DNA from: Nocardioides zeae | GTDB taxonomy: Bacteria > Actinomycetota > Actinomycetes > Propionibacteriales > Nocardioidaceae | Assembly (NCBI RefSeq): GCF_030818655.1 | Contig: NZ_JAUTAN010000001.1 | Coordinates: 3,286,001 to 3,350,000, forward strand | DNA: 64,000 nt | Direction: 5' to 3' | Shown here: piece by piece, positions 29,669-37,698 of the stretch | How positions within the stretch are numbered: the first letter of the stretch is position 1 | How the letters are laid out: every line of letters starts with the position of its first letter | The notes under the pieces: model-generated | What the model saw: the letters and a program-made list of their open reading frames with translations, nothing else | The model's database searches: none | What the model was told of the DNA's origin: nothing | Position numbers and translations under genes: made by a program

Positions 29669-30040
29669 GTGACCTGGACGACGACCACCCTGCGCGACGC
29701 GCTCCGCGCCGACCTCGTGGTGGCGCTGCGTGCCCGCGACCGCACCGTCGCCACCGCCCTGCGCACCACCATCGCCGCCATCGACAACGCGGAGGCGCTG
29801 CCCACCGTCGACGTGACCCCACCGACCTCCGGTCCCGTCGCCGGAGCGGTCTCGGGCCTGGGGGCGACGGAGGCGGTACGGCGCGAGCTGTCCCCCAGCG
29901 ACCTCGCCGTGCTGCTCGCGACGCAGGTCGCGGAGCGGCGCGCGGCCGCTGACGAGGTGGAGCGCCACGGACGCGATGCGGACGCTGCACGCCTGCGGCG
30001 CGAGGCCGACGTCGTGGCGGCGTACCGCGACCGGGCGTGA
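29669..30040 (+). CDS. GatB/YqeY domain protein
   Basis: A 123-residue protein. LRDALRADLVVALRARDRTV followed by VATALRTTIAAIDNAEAL is the typical YqeY start (helices carrying the R-x-L-x-x-I/L-x-x-I-x-N-x-E motif), and ELSPSDLAVLLATQVAERR with AADEVERHGRDADAARLRRE matches the C-terminal half. The family is related to the tail domain of the GatB amidotransferase subunit; a tRNA-related role is inferred, not known. The start GTG at 29669 is chosen because the frame upstream lacks coding character. Confidence 0.8.
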   Translation: MTWTTTTLRDALRADLVVALRARDRTVATALRTTIAAIDNAEALPTVDVTPPTSGPVAGAVSGLGATEAVRRELSPSDLAVLLATQVAERRAAADEVERHGRDADAARLRREADVVAAYRDRA

Positions 30041-30065
30041 CGGCCGGGAGCGCGGCTACGGCTCC

Positions 30066-30620
30066 CTACGACCTCCTGGCCTCGCGTGGACCGCGCACGA
30101 CGTAGAGCACGGCCGCGCCGAGCACCAGTGCGGCCCAGACCACGGCGGGGACCTGGGCGAGCGCCGTGCTGAAGGGGCGGTCGATCGCGCCGTCGGCCAC
30201 GACCGCCAGACCTCCGATGGCGACCGGCACGACCCACGCGGCGTCGCCGATCGCGACCACCGCGACGTACCCGGTCACCAGCAAGAGGCACACCAGTCGC
30301 GTCGTGTCGGGGACCCCGAACGCCGCGGGCCACGCCGCGATGGCGACAGCCCCGAGCGAGCCGGCGAGCTGCACCGCGCGCCAGCTGGTGGTCCGCACGA
30401 GAGTGGCCTCCAGGCCACCGACGGCTGAGTAGAGCGGCAACAGGCCCGCGCCGGCCCCCGCGAGGGCGAGGACCAGCGGGACGGCGACCGGCCAGTCCAC
30501 CAGGGGCACGTCGATGACCGACCCGTCCTGCCAGGTGGCGAGGACGAGGAGCGCGACCGCGACCGGGAGGGCGATGTGCCAACGGCCCACCCGGAGGAGC
30601 ACGGTGACCACCTCCCTCAC
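30066..30620 (-). CDS. Membrane protein of ABC transporter operon
   Basis: A 184-residue integral membrane protein with about six hydrophobic helices. The gene starts at a GTG (30620) overlapping the previous stop by four bases (GTGA), so it is translationally coupled to the permease-like gene at 30617. It is the third gene of an ATPase/membrane/membrane unit. No motif beyond hydrophobic helices is recognised. It probably is a second membrane partner of the same ABC system. Confidence 0.7.
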   Translation of the reverse strand: MREVVTVLLRVGRWHIALPVAVALLVLATWQDGSVIDVPLVDWPVAVPLVLALAGAGAGLLPLYSAVGGLEATLVRTTSWRAVQLAGSLGAVAIAAWPAAFGVPDTTRLVCLLLVTGYVAVVAIGDAAWVVPVAIGGLAVVADGAIDRPFSTALAQVPAVVWAALVLGAAVLYVVRGPREARRS

Positions 30621-31852
30621 CCCACCACGAGCACAGGACCGCGATCGGGTTCGCAGTCGCTGAGCAGGGCGTACGCCGCGGCCACCTCGTCGGGAGCCGG
30701 CCCCTCGACCTGGCCGTCGAGGCGGGCACCGACCCAGTCTGCGACGACGGCTTGCGCCGCGAGCAGGTCCTCGGGCGGTTCGACCGCCGCGTAGGCGAGA
30801 CACCGCCGAGGCGCCACCAGGGTCTCGAGCACGTCCGCGCGAGACAGCCGGCCCCCTGTGACCTGCCCCGGGTCCGCGCTCAGGGCACCGGCGTCGTCGG
30901 GAATGCGGTTGTCACGCAGGCCGCGGTCGTACACGTACCGGCCCTGGAGCGGGAGCCCCGAGTCCGCGAGCTGGGCGTAGGCGTCCGTCAGCGAGACAGC
31001 GGCTGCGTCGACCAGGTCCGGCGCCCGCGCGGGTGCGCAGACCTGGGGCCGCTCACCGGTGCACGACATCGCCTCCTCGACGAGCACGCGACTGCCGTCC
31101 TGCTTGAGCTGGTGGAAGAGGACCAGACCGGCGATGACGGGGACGACGGCCAACGCAACCGTCCCGCGGCGCAGGGTGGACGGGCCACCGGCGACCGCGA
31201 CGCCGAGCAGCGCCCCGCCCACGGCCAGCCCCAGGTGGGCCGCCACGTGCCCGAGCGTCCAGGCCGGCGAGATCGCGACGCCCACCAGGGTGCTCAGGCT
31301 GCCGCCAGCCTGGAAGAGCCCCATCAGCTCCACCCGCGGCGACAACGCGAACACCGCGTAGACGGTGAGCGCAGCGATCGGGCCGGCCGCCCTGTTCCTC
31401 TGCAGCGAGCCGATCGCGAACCCGACGAACGCGGCCGCCACGACGACGGCGGTCACCGACACCGCGACCGGCACGATGACGTCCGCGCGAGCGGCGACCG
31501 CGCCGTGACGCACCAGGCGGACCCCGACCGGGACCATGCCGGCCGACCAGGCCAGGGCACCGAGCACCGCGGCCGCAGCCGGGAGGGCGAGAGCCGCCAG
31601 CCGGCCGCGAGGCGACGTCTGCTCCATCAGCAGCAGCGTCGGCGCGTGCCGCCACGCACGGTCGTGCGCGACGAGTCCGGCGATCACAGGGCCCAGGAGG
31701 ATCGTCCCGCTCGCCCCCCAGCTGACGGCCCAGTCCCACTCGGTCTGCCATCCGTCGCGCGACCACGTCGCAAGGACGACGAGCAGCACCAGGCCCGGCC
31801 AGGCCAGCGCCACCGTGGAGCGACGGCCCCACAGGAGGATCGCGCGGGTCAC
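30617..31852 (-). CDS. ABC transporter membrane/permease-like protein
   Basis: A 411-residue protein. Residues 1-255 contain six to seven hydrophobic helices, beginning with ALAWPGLVLLVVLAT. The remaining 155 residues are soluble and exported-looking, with a cysteine pair (MSCTGERPQVCAP, about 274-286) and later cysteines CLAYA and LSDCEPDRG. The membrane-plus-extracellular-domain layout suits an ABC permease subunit. The gene overlaps the ATPase gene end by four bases. The substrate is unknown. Confidence 0.72.
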   Translation of the reverse strand: MTRAILLWGRRSTVALAWPGLVLLVVLATWSRDGWQTEWDWAVSWGASGTILLGPVIAGLVAHDRAWRHAPTLLLMEQTSPRGRLAALALPAAAAVLGALAWSAGMVPVGVRLVRHGAVAARADVIVPVAVSVTAVVVAAAFVGFAIGSLQRNRAAGPIAALTVYAVFALSPRVELMGLFQAGGSLSTLVGVAISPAWTLGHVAAHLGLAVGGALLGVAVAGGPSTLRRGTVALAVVPVIAGLVLFHQLKQDGSRVLVEEAMSCTGERPQVCAPARAPDLVDAAAVSLTDAYAQLADSGLPLQGRYVYDRGLRDNRIPDDAGALSADPGQVTGGRLSRADVLETLVAPRRCLAYAAVEPPEDLLAAQAVVADWVGARLDGQVEGPAPDEVAAAYALLSDCEPDRGPVLVVG

Positions 31853-32610
31853 GCCGCACGGCCCTCGAGGCAGACCGTCAGGAAACCGGCCTCGAGCCGA
31901 CGGTGCTCCGCCGTGCCCGCGGGCGCGCGCTCGACGAGGCCCGCCGGCGTGCCGTCGAACCGCACGAGCCCCTCGTGCAGCGCGATGATCCGTTCGGCCA
32001 GGTCAGCCACGTCCTCCATGACGTGGCTGCTGATGAGCACCGTGCCGGGCAGGGTCTGGAGCAGCTCGACCATGCCGCGCCGCTGGTGCGGGTCGAGACC
32101 CGTGCTGGGCTCGTCCAGCAGCAGCACGTCGGCCTCACCCGCGAGCGCTTGAGCGAGCGCCACCCGCCGCAGCATGCCGCCGGACAGTGAGCCGAGCTTG
32201 CTCGACCGGCGCGCCTCCAGCCCGACCCGTTCCAGGGCCTCGTCGGCAGCCCGTGCCGCCCTCCCGCTGGGGAGTCCCCGCATCCACGCCAGGTAGGCCA
32301 CCACCTCGTGCGCCGTCAGGTTCGACGGGAAGCGGGGCAGCTGCGGCACGAGGGCCACCCGCCGCTGCGCGGGGCGACGCGTCCGACGGCCGTAGACGTC
32401 GTGCCCCGCCACCTCCACGGTGCCCGCAGTGGGTCGGCGACCGCCCGCCACCGCTGTCAGCAGGGTCGACTTGCCGGCCCCGTTCGCGCCGATGAGGGCC
32501 GTGACGCCCTCGTCGAGCGCGAAGGAGACGCCGTCGAGGGCGCGCACCGCGCCGTACTCCTGGACGAGGCCGCGCACCGCGAGCCGCATCGTCGTGCCGT
32601 CGTGGACCAC
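31849..32610 (-). CDS. ABC transporter ATP-binding protein
   Basis: A 253-residue ABC ATPase of the multidrug/antibiotic export type. It shows Walker A GANGAGKSTLL, Q-loop LVPQLPRFP, signature LSGGMLRRVALAQAL and Walker B DVLLLDEPSTGLDP, then the H-loop SSHVMEDV. The GTG at 32610 has GGGGGAG upstream; an ATG seven codons later is an alternative. It is the first gene of the three-gene unit ending at 30066. Confidence 0.9.
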   Translation of the reverse strand: MVHDGTTMRLAVRGLVQEYGAVRALDGVSFALDEGVTALIGANGAGKSTLLTAVAGGRRPTAGTVEVAGHDVYGRRTRRPAQRRVALVPQLPRFPSNLTAHEVVAYLAWMRGLPSGRAARAADEALERVGLEARRSSKLGSLSGGMLRRVALAQALAGEADVLLLDEPSTGLDPHQRRGMVELLQTLPGTVLISSHVMEDVADLAERIIALHEGLVRFDGTPAGLVERAPAGTAEHRRLEAGFLTVCLEGRAA

Positions 32611-32714
32611 GCCGCTCCCCCGAGTCGTCGATGCTGTGCCCACCCCGAGGGGTGGCCGCCGTCATCATCGACGCTATCGGCGAGGTTTGTCGACCAGCCG
32701 ATCCACAGGCGCCC

Positions 32715-33959
32715 TCAGCGCCGCCGCCACCGGCTCGTCGCGGGCCGCACGACGAGCGCGAGGGCGAGGGCGGCGCCGGCGAGCAGGCCCCACCACAGGA
32801 ACTCCGAGCGCGACACCCCGAGGTGGTCCTCCGGCGCACGCGGCGCGCGGGCCTCGACCGTCTCGCCCGGCAACGTGGTGCTCGTCGTGACGGTGCCGTC
32901 GGGGGCCACCTCGAGCACCCGGGTCAGCGCCTCGACGGGCTGCACGACCCCCGCCCCGCCGTACGCGTTCGGCGCGTCCGTCACCCCGCCCGCCGTCGCG
33001 ATGATCCGCGCGCGCACCTGCGGCGCCGTCCACTCGTTGCCCGAGCTGAACATGACCGCGGCGAGACCGCTCACGACCGCCGCGGCGTACGACGACGACG
33101 CCGGCACCTCGCACGCCCCCTCGGGGAGCAGCGTGAGCGCACCGCCGCTCGGGGCGACCACGTCCGTCGCGTAGGAGGGCCGCGTCCACGACGACGCCGG
33201 GGCGCCGAGCTCCGGCATGGCGGCGACGCTGAGCGCGGAGGGGTACGCCGCGGGGTAGGCCACCGCGTCCGACGGGTCCTCCTCCGGACGGTTGCCGAGG
33301 CTCGGCGGGTCGCCGCCCTCGACGTTGAGGTTGGCGGCCACGACCAGCACGTCGAGGGCGTCCAGCTGCTCGACGAGCGCGGCGACCTCCGGCGACTGGG
33401 AGGCATCGACGGTCATGGACACGTTGACGACCTTGATGTTCCGGGGCGCGTGGTTGGCGACGACCCACTGCAGCCCCGCGGCCAGGCCGGCGACCGTGGG
33501 CTCGACGAGCCCGTCCTGGCCGCCCTCGTCGGTGTTGACGTCGGCGACCTGCACCGCGTAGATCGTCGCCGCCGGGGCGACCCCCACCCCCGGGCCGCCG
33601 CCACGCCCGGCGATGATCCCCGCCACCTTCGTGCCGTGGTAGGACTCCGTCGTCGCCGTGGTGCCCCGGAGCTCGACCGATTCCTCCACCGGGAGCGCGT
33701 CGCTGGCGGCCACCCCCGTGTCGATGACCGCGACCCCGACGTCCTCGCCGCGCGCGATGCGGTGCAGCGACGCGTAGTCGAGGTCGGTGGCCAGCGGCGA
33801 GGTCCCGTCGCTGCCGAGCGGCTCCCCGTTCTGCGACGGACCGGCCGGGCACTCGACGGCCGCCGCCGGCGCGGTGACTCCGGGCAGGAGCGTCACGCAC
33901 GTCGCCGCGGCGGTCAGCCCCAGCGCCGGTACGACGCGCCCCACCGCCCGGCGGATCAC
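32715..33959 (-). CDS. mycP: Type VII secretion mycosin (subtilisin-like protease)
   Basis: A 414-residue mycosin, the membrane-anchored serine protease of ESX systems. An N-terminal signal/hydrophobic segment (about 8-34) is followed by the subtilase domain. Asp80 (AVIDTGVA), His108 (SYHGTKVAG) and Ser290 (ASSSYAAAVVSG) form the triad, and Asn210 is the likely oxyanion residue. The usual G-T-S-x-A before the serine is S-S-S-Y-A here. A C-terminal helix (about 388-404) anchors the protein, ending in RWRRR. The GTG start overlaps the eccB stop by four bases. MycP is known to be required for ESX complex stability in mycobacteria. Confidence 0.9.
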   Translation of the reverse strand: MIRRAVGRVVPALGLTAAATCVTLLPGVTAPAAAVECPAGPSQNGEPLGSDGTSPLATDLDYASLHRIARGEDVGVAVIDTGVAASDALPVEESVELRGTTATTESYHGTKVAGIIAGRGGGPGVGVAPAATIYAVQVADVNTDEGGQDGLVEPTVAGLAAGLQWVVANHAPRNIKVVNVSMTVDASQSPEVAALVEQLDALDVLVVAANLNVEGGDPPSLGNRPEEDPSDAVAYPAAYPSALSVAAMPELGAPASSWTRPSYATDVVAPSGGALTLLPEGACEVPASSSYAAAVVSGLAAVMFSSGNEWTAPQVRARIIATAGGVTDAPNAYGGAGVVQPVEALTRVLEVAPDGTVTTSTTLPGETVEARAPRAPEDHLGVSRSEFLWWGLLAGAALALALVVRPATSRWRRR

Positions 33960-35458
33960 CCGCCCGCTCCCGCCTCGGCCTCGGCGCCCTCCTCGGCCGG
34001 TGCCTCCTCGCCGGGAGCGACCGGCGTGCACGTGCGGTCCGCCTGAGCGCTCGAGCCGATAGGCCGGAGCGCCTCCTCCCGCGTCAGCGTGACCCCGCAG
34101 CCGAAGTGCTCGATCCACGCGGTCGGCACGACGGGGGCGTCGTCGATCCCGTAGCCCAGCTGGGTGAGGGCGTCGCCGGGCAGCGCGTAGCGCACGCCCT
34201 GGGAGTCGACGAGGAACGCGTCGCCGGCGCGGGTGTCGGTGAAGCCGCCGACCCGCACGACGGCGCCGCTGCCGCGCTCGACGAAGGTCCGCACCTCGTC
34301 GGCGCCGACGCCCTCGGCGGCCGCGGGTGCGGAGGGCCGGAACGCGAGCGTGACCGTCGGCGGCACGTCCTCGTGGGTGCTGAGCACGACGCAGGGCTGC
34401 TGGGCCGTCGCGTCCTGCCGGAGCTCGGGGCGGTCGACAGGCCAGACGTCGTTGGGGGCGGGGTCGGCGTACCGGGTGCCGATGTCACCCGTGACCTGCG
34501 ACGGCTCACCGATGTTGGGCAGGGTGCGGTAGACCGCGGCTCCGAAGTCCGACATCTCGCGGTAGCCGTCCGCCGTCAGCACGACCTCGTCGCCGTTGCG
34601 GTCGAGCACGAGCATGCCCGTGAGCGCCGGGTTGCCGTTGGAGAGGGTGAGTCCCTCGATCCCCTGCCCGGGCTGGTCGAGCTGCCCCTCGAAGTCGAAG
34701 GCGTCGAGCCCCAGCGGGGGTGCCGCCGGGAAGAGGTCGACCCAGTCGCGCGGCACCTCGACGACGTCCTCGGGCACCGGGCCCTCGAGCACCTCGAGCA
34801 GCTCGGCAGCGGCCTCGGCCGACGGGATCTCCATGCGGAAGGTGCGCGGCGTGCCCGCGGCGTCCGGCTGGCCGGGGGCGAGCAGGAAGTAGGTGCCCCC
34901 GCTGCTCACGACCATGGCGGCCTGCGCGTCCACCTCGACGGACGCGTCGGAGGTCACCGCGACCTGGAACCCGCCGCCGTTCGTCGTGCACCCGGTCCAC
35001 CCGGTGCGGACCAGCGCGTCGCCGCCCGGCATCGCCACGGGGGCCTCGGGGATGCCGATGGCGTCGGCCTGCTCGTACTTGTTGATCTCCGCCTCCGGCA
35101 CCGTCGTCGGGTTGAGGTCGGAACCGAGGATGAGGCGCGCGGAGGTGGCGTTGACGATCGGCACGAGCACGGTGTCCTCGCCGTTCTCGCCGACCTGCAC
35201 GAGGTAGAGCTGCACCGAGTCCTCGGCGAGCACGACGCCCTCGCTGTCCGCCCAGCCGGCGTTGGGCCGCGGCTTGACGAAGCCGAGCACGGCGGCGGCG
35301 GCGAGCACGAGCACGGTGATCGCGATGCCGCCGACGATGGCGCGGCCGGGCCGGCTCGGCTCGACCTCGCGCCCGCCGGGGGCGCCGGAGACGAAGGCGG
35401 TCACGAGCCGCCGGCGGCTGAAGGAGTAGGCCTCGACGAGGTCGCGCTTGGTGGCCAC
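33956..35458 (-). CDS. eccB: Type VII secretion protein EccB
   Basis: A 500-residue EccB. The cytosolic start ATKRDLVEAYSFSRRRLVTA is the family hallmark, followed by a transmembrane helix (about 40-60), then a large periplasmic domain with the repeat-like core and a conserved cysteine pair (CTTNGGG near 155 and PCVVLSTHE near 355). EccB is one of the ESX membrane core subunits, with EccC and EccD. It starts with GTG one base after the eccD end and overlaps mycP by four bases, so eccD-eccB-mycP is one transcript. Confidence 0.92.
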   Translation of the reverse strand: MATKRDLVEAYSFSRRRLVTAFVSGAPGGREVEPSRPGRAIVGGIAITVLVLAAAAVLGFVKPRPNAGWADSEGVVLAEDSVQLYLVQVGENGEDTVLVPIVNATSARLILGSDLNPTTVPEAEINKYEQADAIGIPEAPVAMPGGDALVRTGWTGCTTNGGGFQVAVTSDASVEVDAQAAMVVSSGGTYFLLAPGQPDAAGTPRTFRMEIPSAEAAAELLEVLEGPVPEDVVEVPRDWVDLFPAAPPLGLDAFDFEGQLDQPGQGIEGLTLSNGNPALTGMLVLDRNGDEVVLTADGYREMSDFGAAVYRTLPNIGEPSQVTGDIGTRYADPAPNDVWPVDRPELRQDATAQQPCVVLSTHEDVPPTVTLAFRPSAPAAAEGVGADEVRTFVERGSGAVVRVGGFTDTRAGDAFLVDSQGVRYALPGDALTQLGYGIDDAPVVPTAWIEHFGCGVTLTREEALRPIGSSAQADRTCTPVAPGEEAPAEEGAEAEAGAGG

Positions 35459-35459
35459 G

Positions 35460-36806
35460 TCAGCGCGCGATCAGGTCGGGGACGCCCACCGCGACGGCGA
35501 GCAGCGGGAAGAGGGCCACGAGCGCGACGGTCTCGGCGATGTCGCCCAGACGGGCACGGCGCACCGAGGTGCCGCCCGGCACCAGCGTCGTCAGCAGCAC
35601 GAGGCCGCCCGCGACGGCCAGCGCGACGGCGGCGGTGGGCCGCCAGTCGGGGTGGACCACCAGGACGCTGACGGCCGTGACGAGCAGGCCGAGGATGCCG
35701 GTGCCGAGCCCGACGAGCACCTCGAGCCCGGTGCGGTACTGGCGCGTCCGCATCATCACGACCACGCAGCACAGGGCGGCGAGCACGGTGCCCGCGAGGC
35801 CCAGGCCCACCGCCAGCGGCGCGACGAGCACGACCAGCAGGCCGACCGCGGAGGTGATGCCCACGAGGATCTCGTGGGCCGTGCGGGCGTCGGCCAGCAC
35901 CCGCTCGGGGTCGATGTCGTCGGGGTCGTTCTCGATGTCGTCGACCGTGGCCAGCTGGTCGACCCGCGTCGACGTCGCGCTGAGCGCGAGCCACGGGAAG
36001 ACGCTGCCCGCCACCACGACGAAGACGAGCACGACGGTGAGGACGGCGCTCGGGTCCCAGGTGGTGACCCCGAACAGCCACCCCCCGACCGCCATCAGAC
36101 CGCCGAGCAGCACGGGTGCCGCGAGGAGCGGGCGTCCGTCCTCGAGGCCCACCACCACGACGAGGGCCACGGCCAGGACGCCGAGACCGACCGCGGTGAG
36201 CACCGGCACGTCCCACTCCACGGCGGCCAGGTAGCCCGCCACCCCGCCGTACGCCGCGCCGAGGAGCCCGACGACGACCGCCGCCTGCCGCTCGTGCTGC
36301 ACGCGGGAGAGGACCACGGCTCCGGCACCCAGCACCAGGGCGATGACGGCGGCGCCGACACCGGCCAGCAGCGCGTCGCTCTGGATGAGCAGCGACCAGG
36401 CGCCGACCCCGAGCAGCAGGGCCGCGGCCCCGAGGGCGGTGCGGCGACCCGCCGCCGGCTCCCACGGCTTCAGCTCGCGCTCGACCACGTCCGTCATCGC
36501 CTCGACGACGTCGTCGTACACCCGCGGCGGGTCGTCGTCGACGCCCGCGCTGACGGTGAGGAGACCACCGTCCTCGACGCCCTGGATCATGAGGCCCGCG
36601 TCGTGCGCCAGCGTGCGGCCGTCGTGGGTCACCACGCGGTAGCCGCCGTGCACCGTGGCGGCGTCGAGGAGACCCACGCTCCGGGCCAGCTCGGGCACCA
36701 GCTCGGCGACCGGGACGGCCGACGGCAGGACGAGGTCGACCCGCCGCCGCCCGGACGCCACGGTCACGCGCACCAGACCCGACGTACCGACCTGTGCCTG
36801 GCTCAT
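35460..36806 (-). CDS. eccD: Type VII secretion integral membrane protein EccD
   Basis: A 448-residue EccD. The first 80 residues form a ubiquitin-like domain (LVRVTVASGRRRVDLVLPSA, then VSAGVDDDPPRVYDDVVEAM). The remainder has about eleven hydrophobic helices starting near residue 120. EccD forms a large part of the ESX membrane pore. The ATG at 36806 follows a GGAGGAGC sequence. Upstream is a double hairpin separating it from the WXG100 pair; downstream it continues into eccB. Confidence 0.92.
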   Translation of the reverse strand: MSQAQVGTSGLVRVTVASGRRRVDLVLPSAVPVAELVPELARSVGLLDAATVHGGYRVVTHDGRTLAHDAGLMIQGVEDGGLLTVSAGVDDDPPRVYDDVVEAMTDVVERELKPWEPAAGRRTALGAAALLLGVGAWSLLIQSDALLAGVGAAVIALVLGAGAVVLSRVQHERQAAVVVGLLGAAYGGVAGYLAAVEWDVPVLTAVGLGVLAVALVVVVGLEDGRPLLAAPVLLGGLMAVGGWLFGVTTWDPSAVLTVVLVFVVVAGSVFPWLALSATSTRVDQLATVDDIENDPDDIDPERVLADARTAHEILVGITSAVGLLVVLVAPLAVGLGLAGTVLAALCCVVVMMRTRQYRTGLEVLVGLGTGILGLLVTAVSVLVVHPDWRPTAAVALAVAGGLVLLTTLVPGGTSVRRARLGDIAETVALVALFPLLAVAVGVPDLIAR

Positions 36807-36865
36807 CGTGGGGCTCCTCCTCGGGCTCGGCGGGTCACGCGCCCGGAGGGCGGCCCGCTGGGGGA

Positions 36866-36932
36866 GGTGCGGCCGGACGGCCGCACCCGGACACACGAGC
36901 CGCCCCGACCATCAGTGGTCGGGGCGGCTCGT
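36866..36932. terminator. Tandem hairpins after the WXG100 pair
   Basis: ACGAGCCGCCCCGACCA (36895-36911) pairs perfectly with 36916-36932 around the loop TCAG: 17 pairs. A second hairpin, GGTGCGGCCG/CGGCCGCACC (36866-36875/36878-36887), follows on the minus strand. They lie between the WXG100 gene at 36940 and eccD, so they probably limit readthrough from the abundant esx transcript into eccD. Confidence 0.8.
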
Positions 36933-36939
36933 CGACGAC

Positions 36940-37230
36940 TCAGACCGGGAACCGCTCCGCGCCGCGGAGGTCGGCCGCGCGGTACTCCTGGTTCGAGGAC
37001 TGGACCGCGTTGCCGGTGCTCTCCAGCAGCGCGATCATCTCGGCGATCGCGGTGTCCCACTGCGCCTTGGCGGTGAGGTAGGCCTGCTGTGCCTGGCCCT
37101 CCCACTCGCTGCGCAGCGGCGACAGCTCGCTCTCGAGCTGGTCGAGGCGGGCCTCGATGTCACGGGCGGTGCTGACGAGGTCCTGCGAGGCGGCCTCGAG
37201 GCTGCCGTGGTTGACGCGGATTCCGCTCAT
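36940..37230 (-). CDS. WXG100 family ESX substrate with YxxxD signal
   Basis: A 96-residue helical-hairpin protein. The turn W43-E44-G45 is the WXG motif. The C-terminal tail carries Y83-R-A-A-D87, the YxxxD/E secretion signal recognised by the ESX machinery in mycobacterial CFP-10-like proteins. It is probably the CFP-10-like partner of the protein at 37258-37566. The gene lies 27 bases downstream of that gene. Confidence 0.9.
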   Translation of the reverse strand: MSGIRVNHGSLEAASQDLVSTARDIEARLDQLESELSPLRSEWEGQAQQAYLTAKAQWDTAIAEMIALLESTGNAVQSSNQEYRAADLRGAERFPV

Positions 37231-37257
37231 GTTTCTCTCCTGCTCCTCGAGCCCGGC

Positions 37258-37566
37258 TCAGCCGAGGCGGTTGAACTGCGACTGGAAGGTGTCGGCCTGC
37301 GTCGTGTCCGTCGAGACCGCGTCGGTCTCGGTGTCGCGCAGGGAGGCCTCGAAGTTGTTGAGGGCGTTGGTGATCGTCTGTTGCTTCTCCTGCCAGGCGT
37401 TGTGCAGCTGGTGGAAGGCCGCGGCACCCTGGCCGCCCCACTGCGCACCGATGCCCTGGATCTTGCTGGAGAGCGTCTGGCTCTTGCGGTCGAGGTCGAT
37501 CTTCGCCTCGCTGACCAGCTGGGCCGCGCTGGAGAGACTGCCCTCTCCGATCTGAACGTTCGACAT
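37258..37566 (-). CDS. WXG100 family protein (ESAT-6-like)
   Basis: A 102-residue helical hairpin. W43-G44-G45 forms the WXG turn (GIGAQWGGQGAAAF). It lacks a C-terminal YxxxD/E signal, which fits the ESAT-6-like member of a heterodimer whose partner carries it. The ATG at 37566 was chosen because AAGGAG lies six bases upstream; the ATG two codons earlier abuts the site. It is the first gene of the esx pair, 132 bp from the next gene upstream (eccD-like). Confidence 0.9.
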   Translation of the reverse strand: MSNVQIGEGSLSSAAQLVSEAKIDLDRKSQTLSSKIQGIGAQWGGQGAAAFHQLHNAWQEKQQTITNALNNFEASLRDTETDAVSTDTTQADTFQSQFNRLG

Positions 37567-37698
37567 GCTCATCTCCTTCTCCCCCGAGCGGTTCCGAGAC
37601 GCGCGAGGAGCTGACCGTGTGGTTCGGACTCGCCGGGCGAGGTCGCTGCCCACCCGGACGGTGGCGTGTGGTACCCGGGGCCCGAACCGGTAAACACC

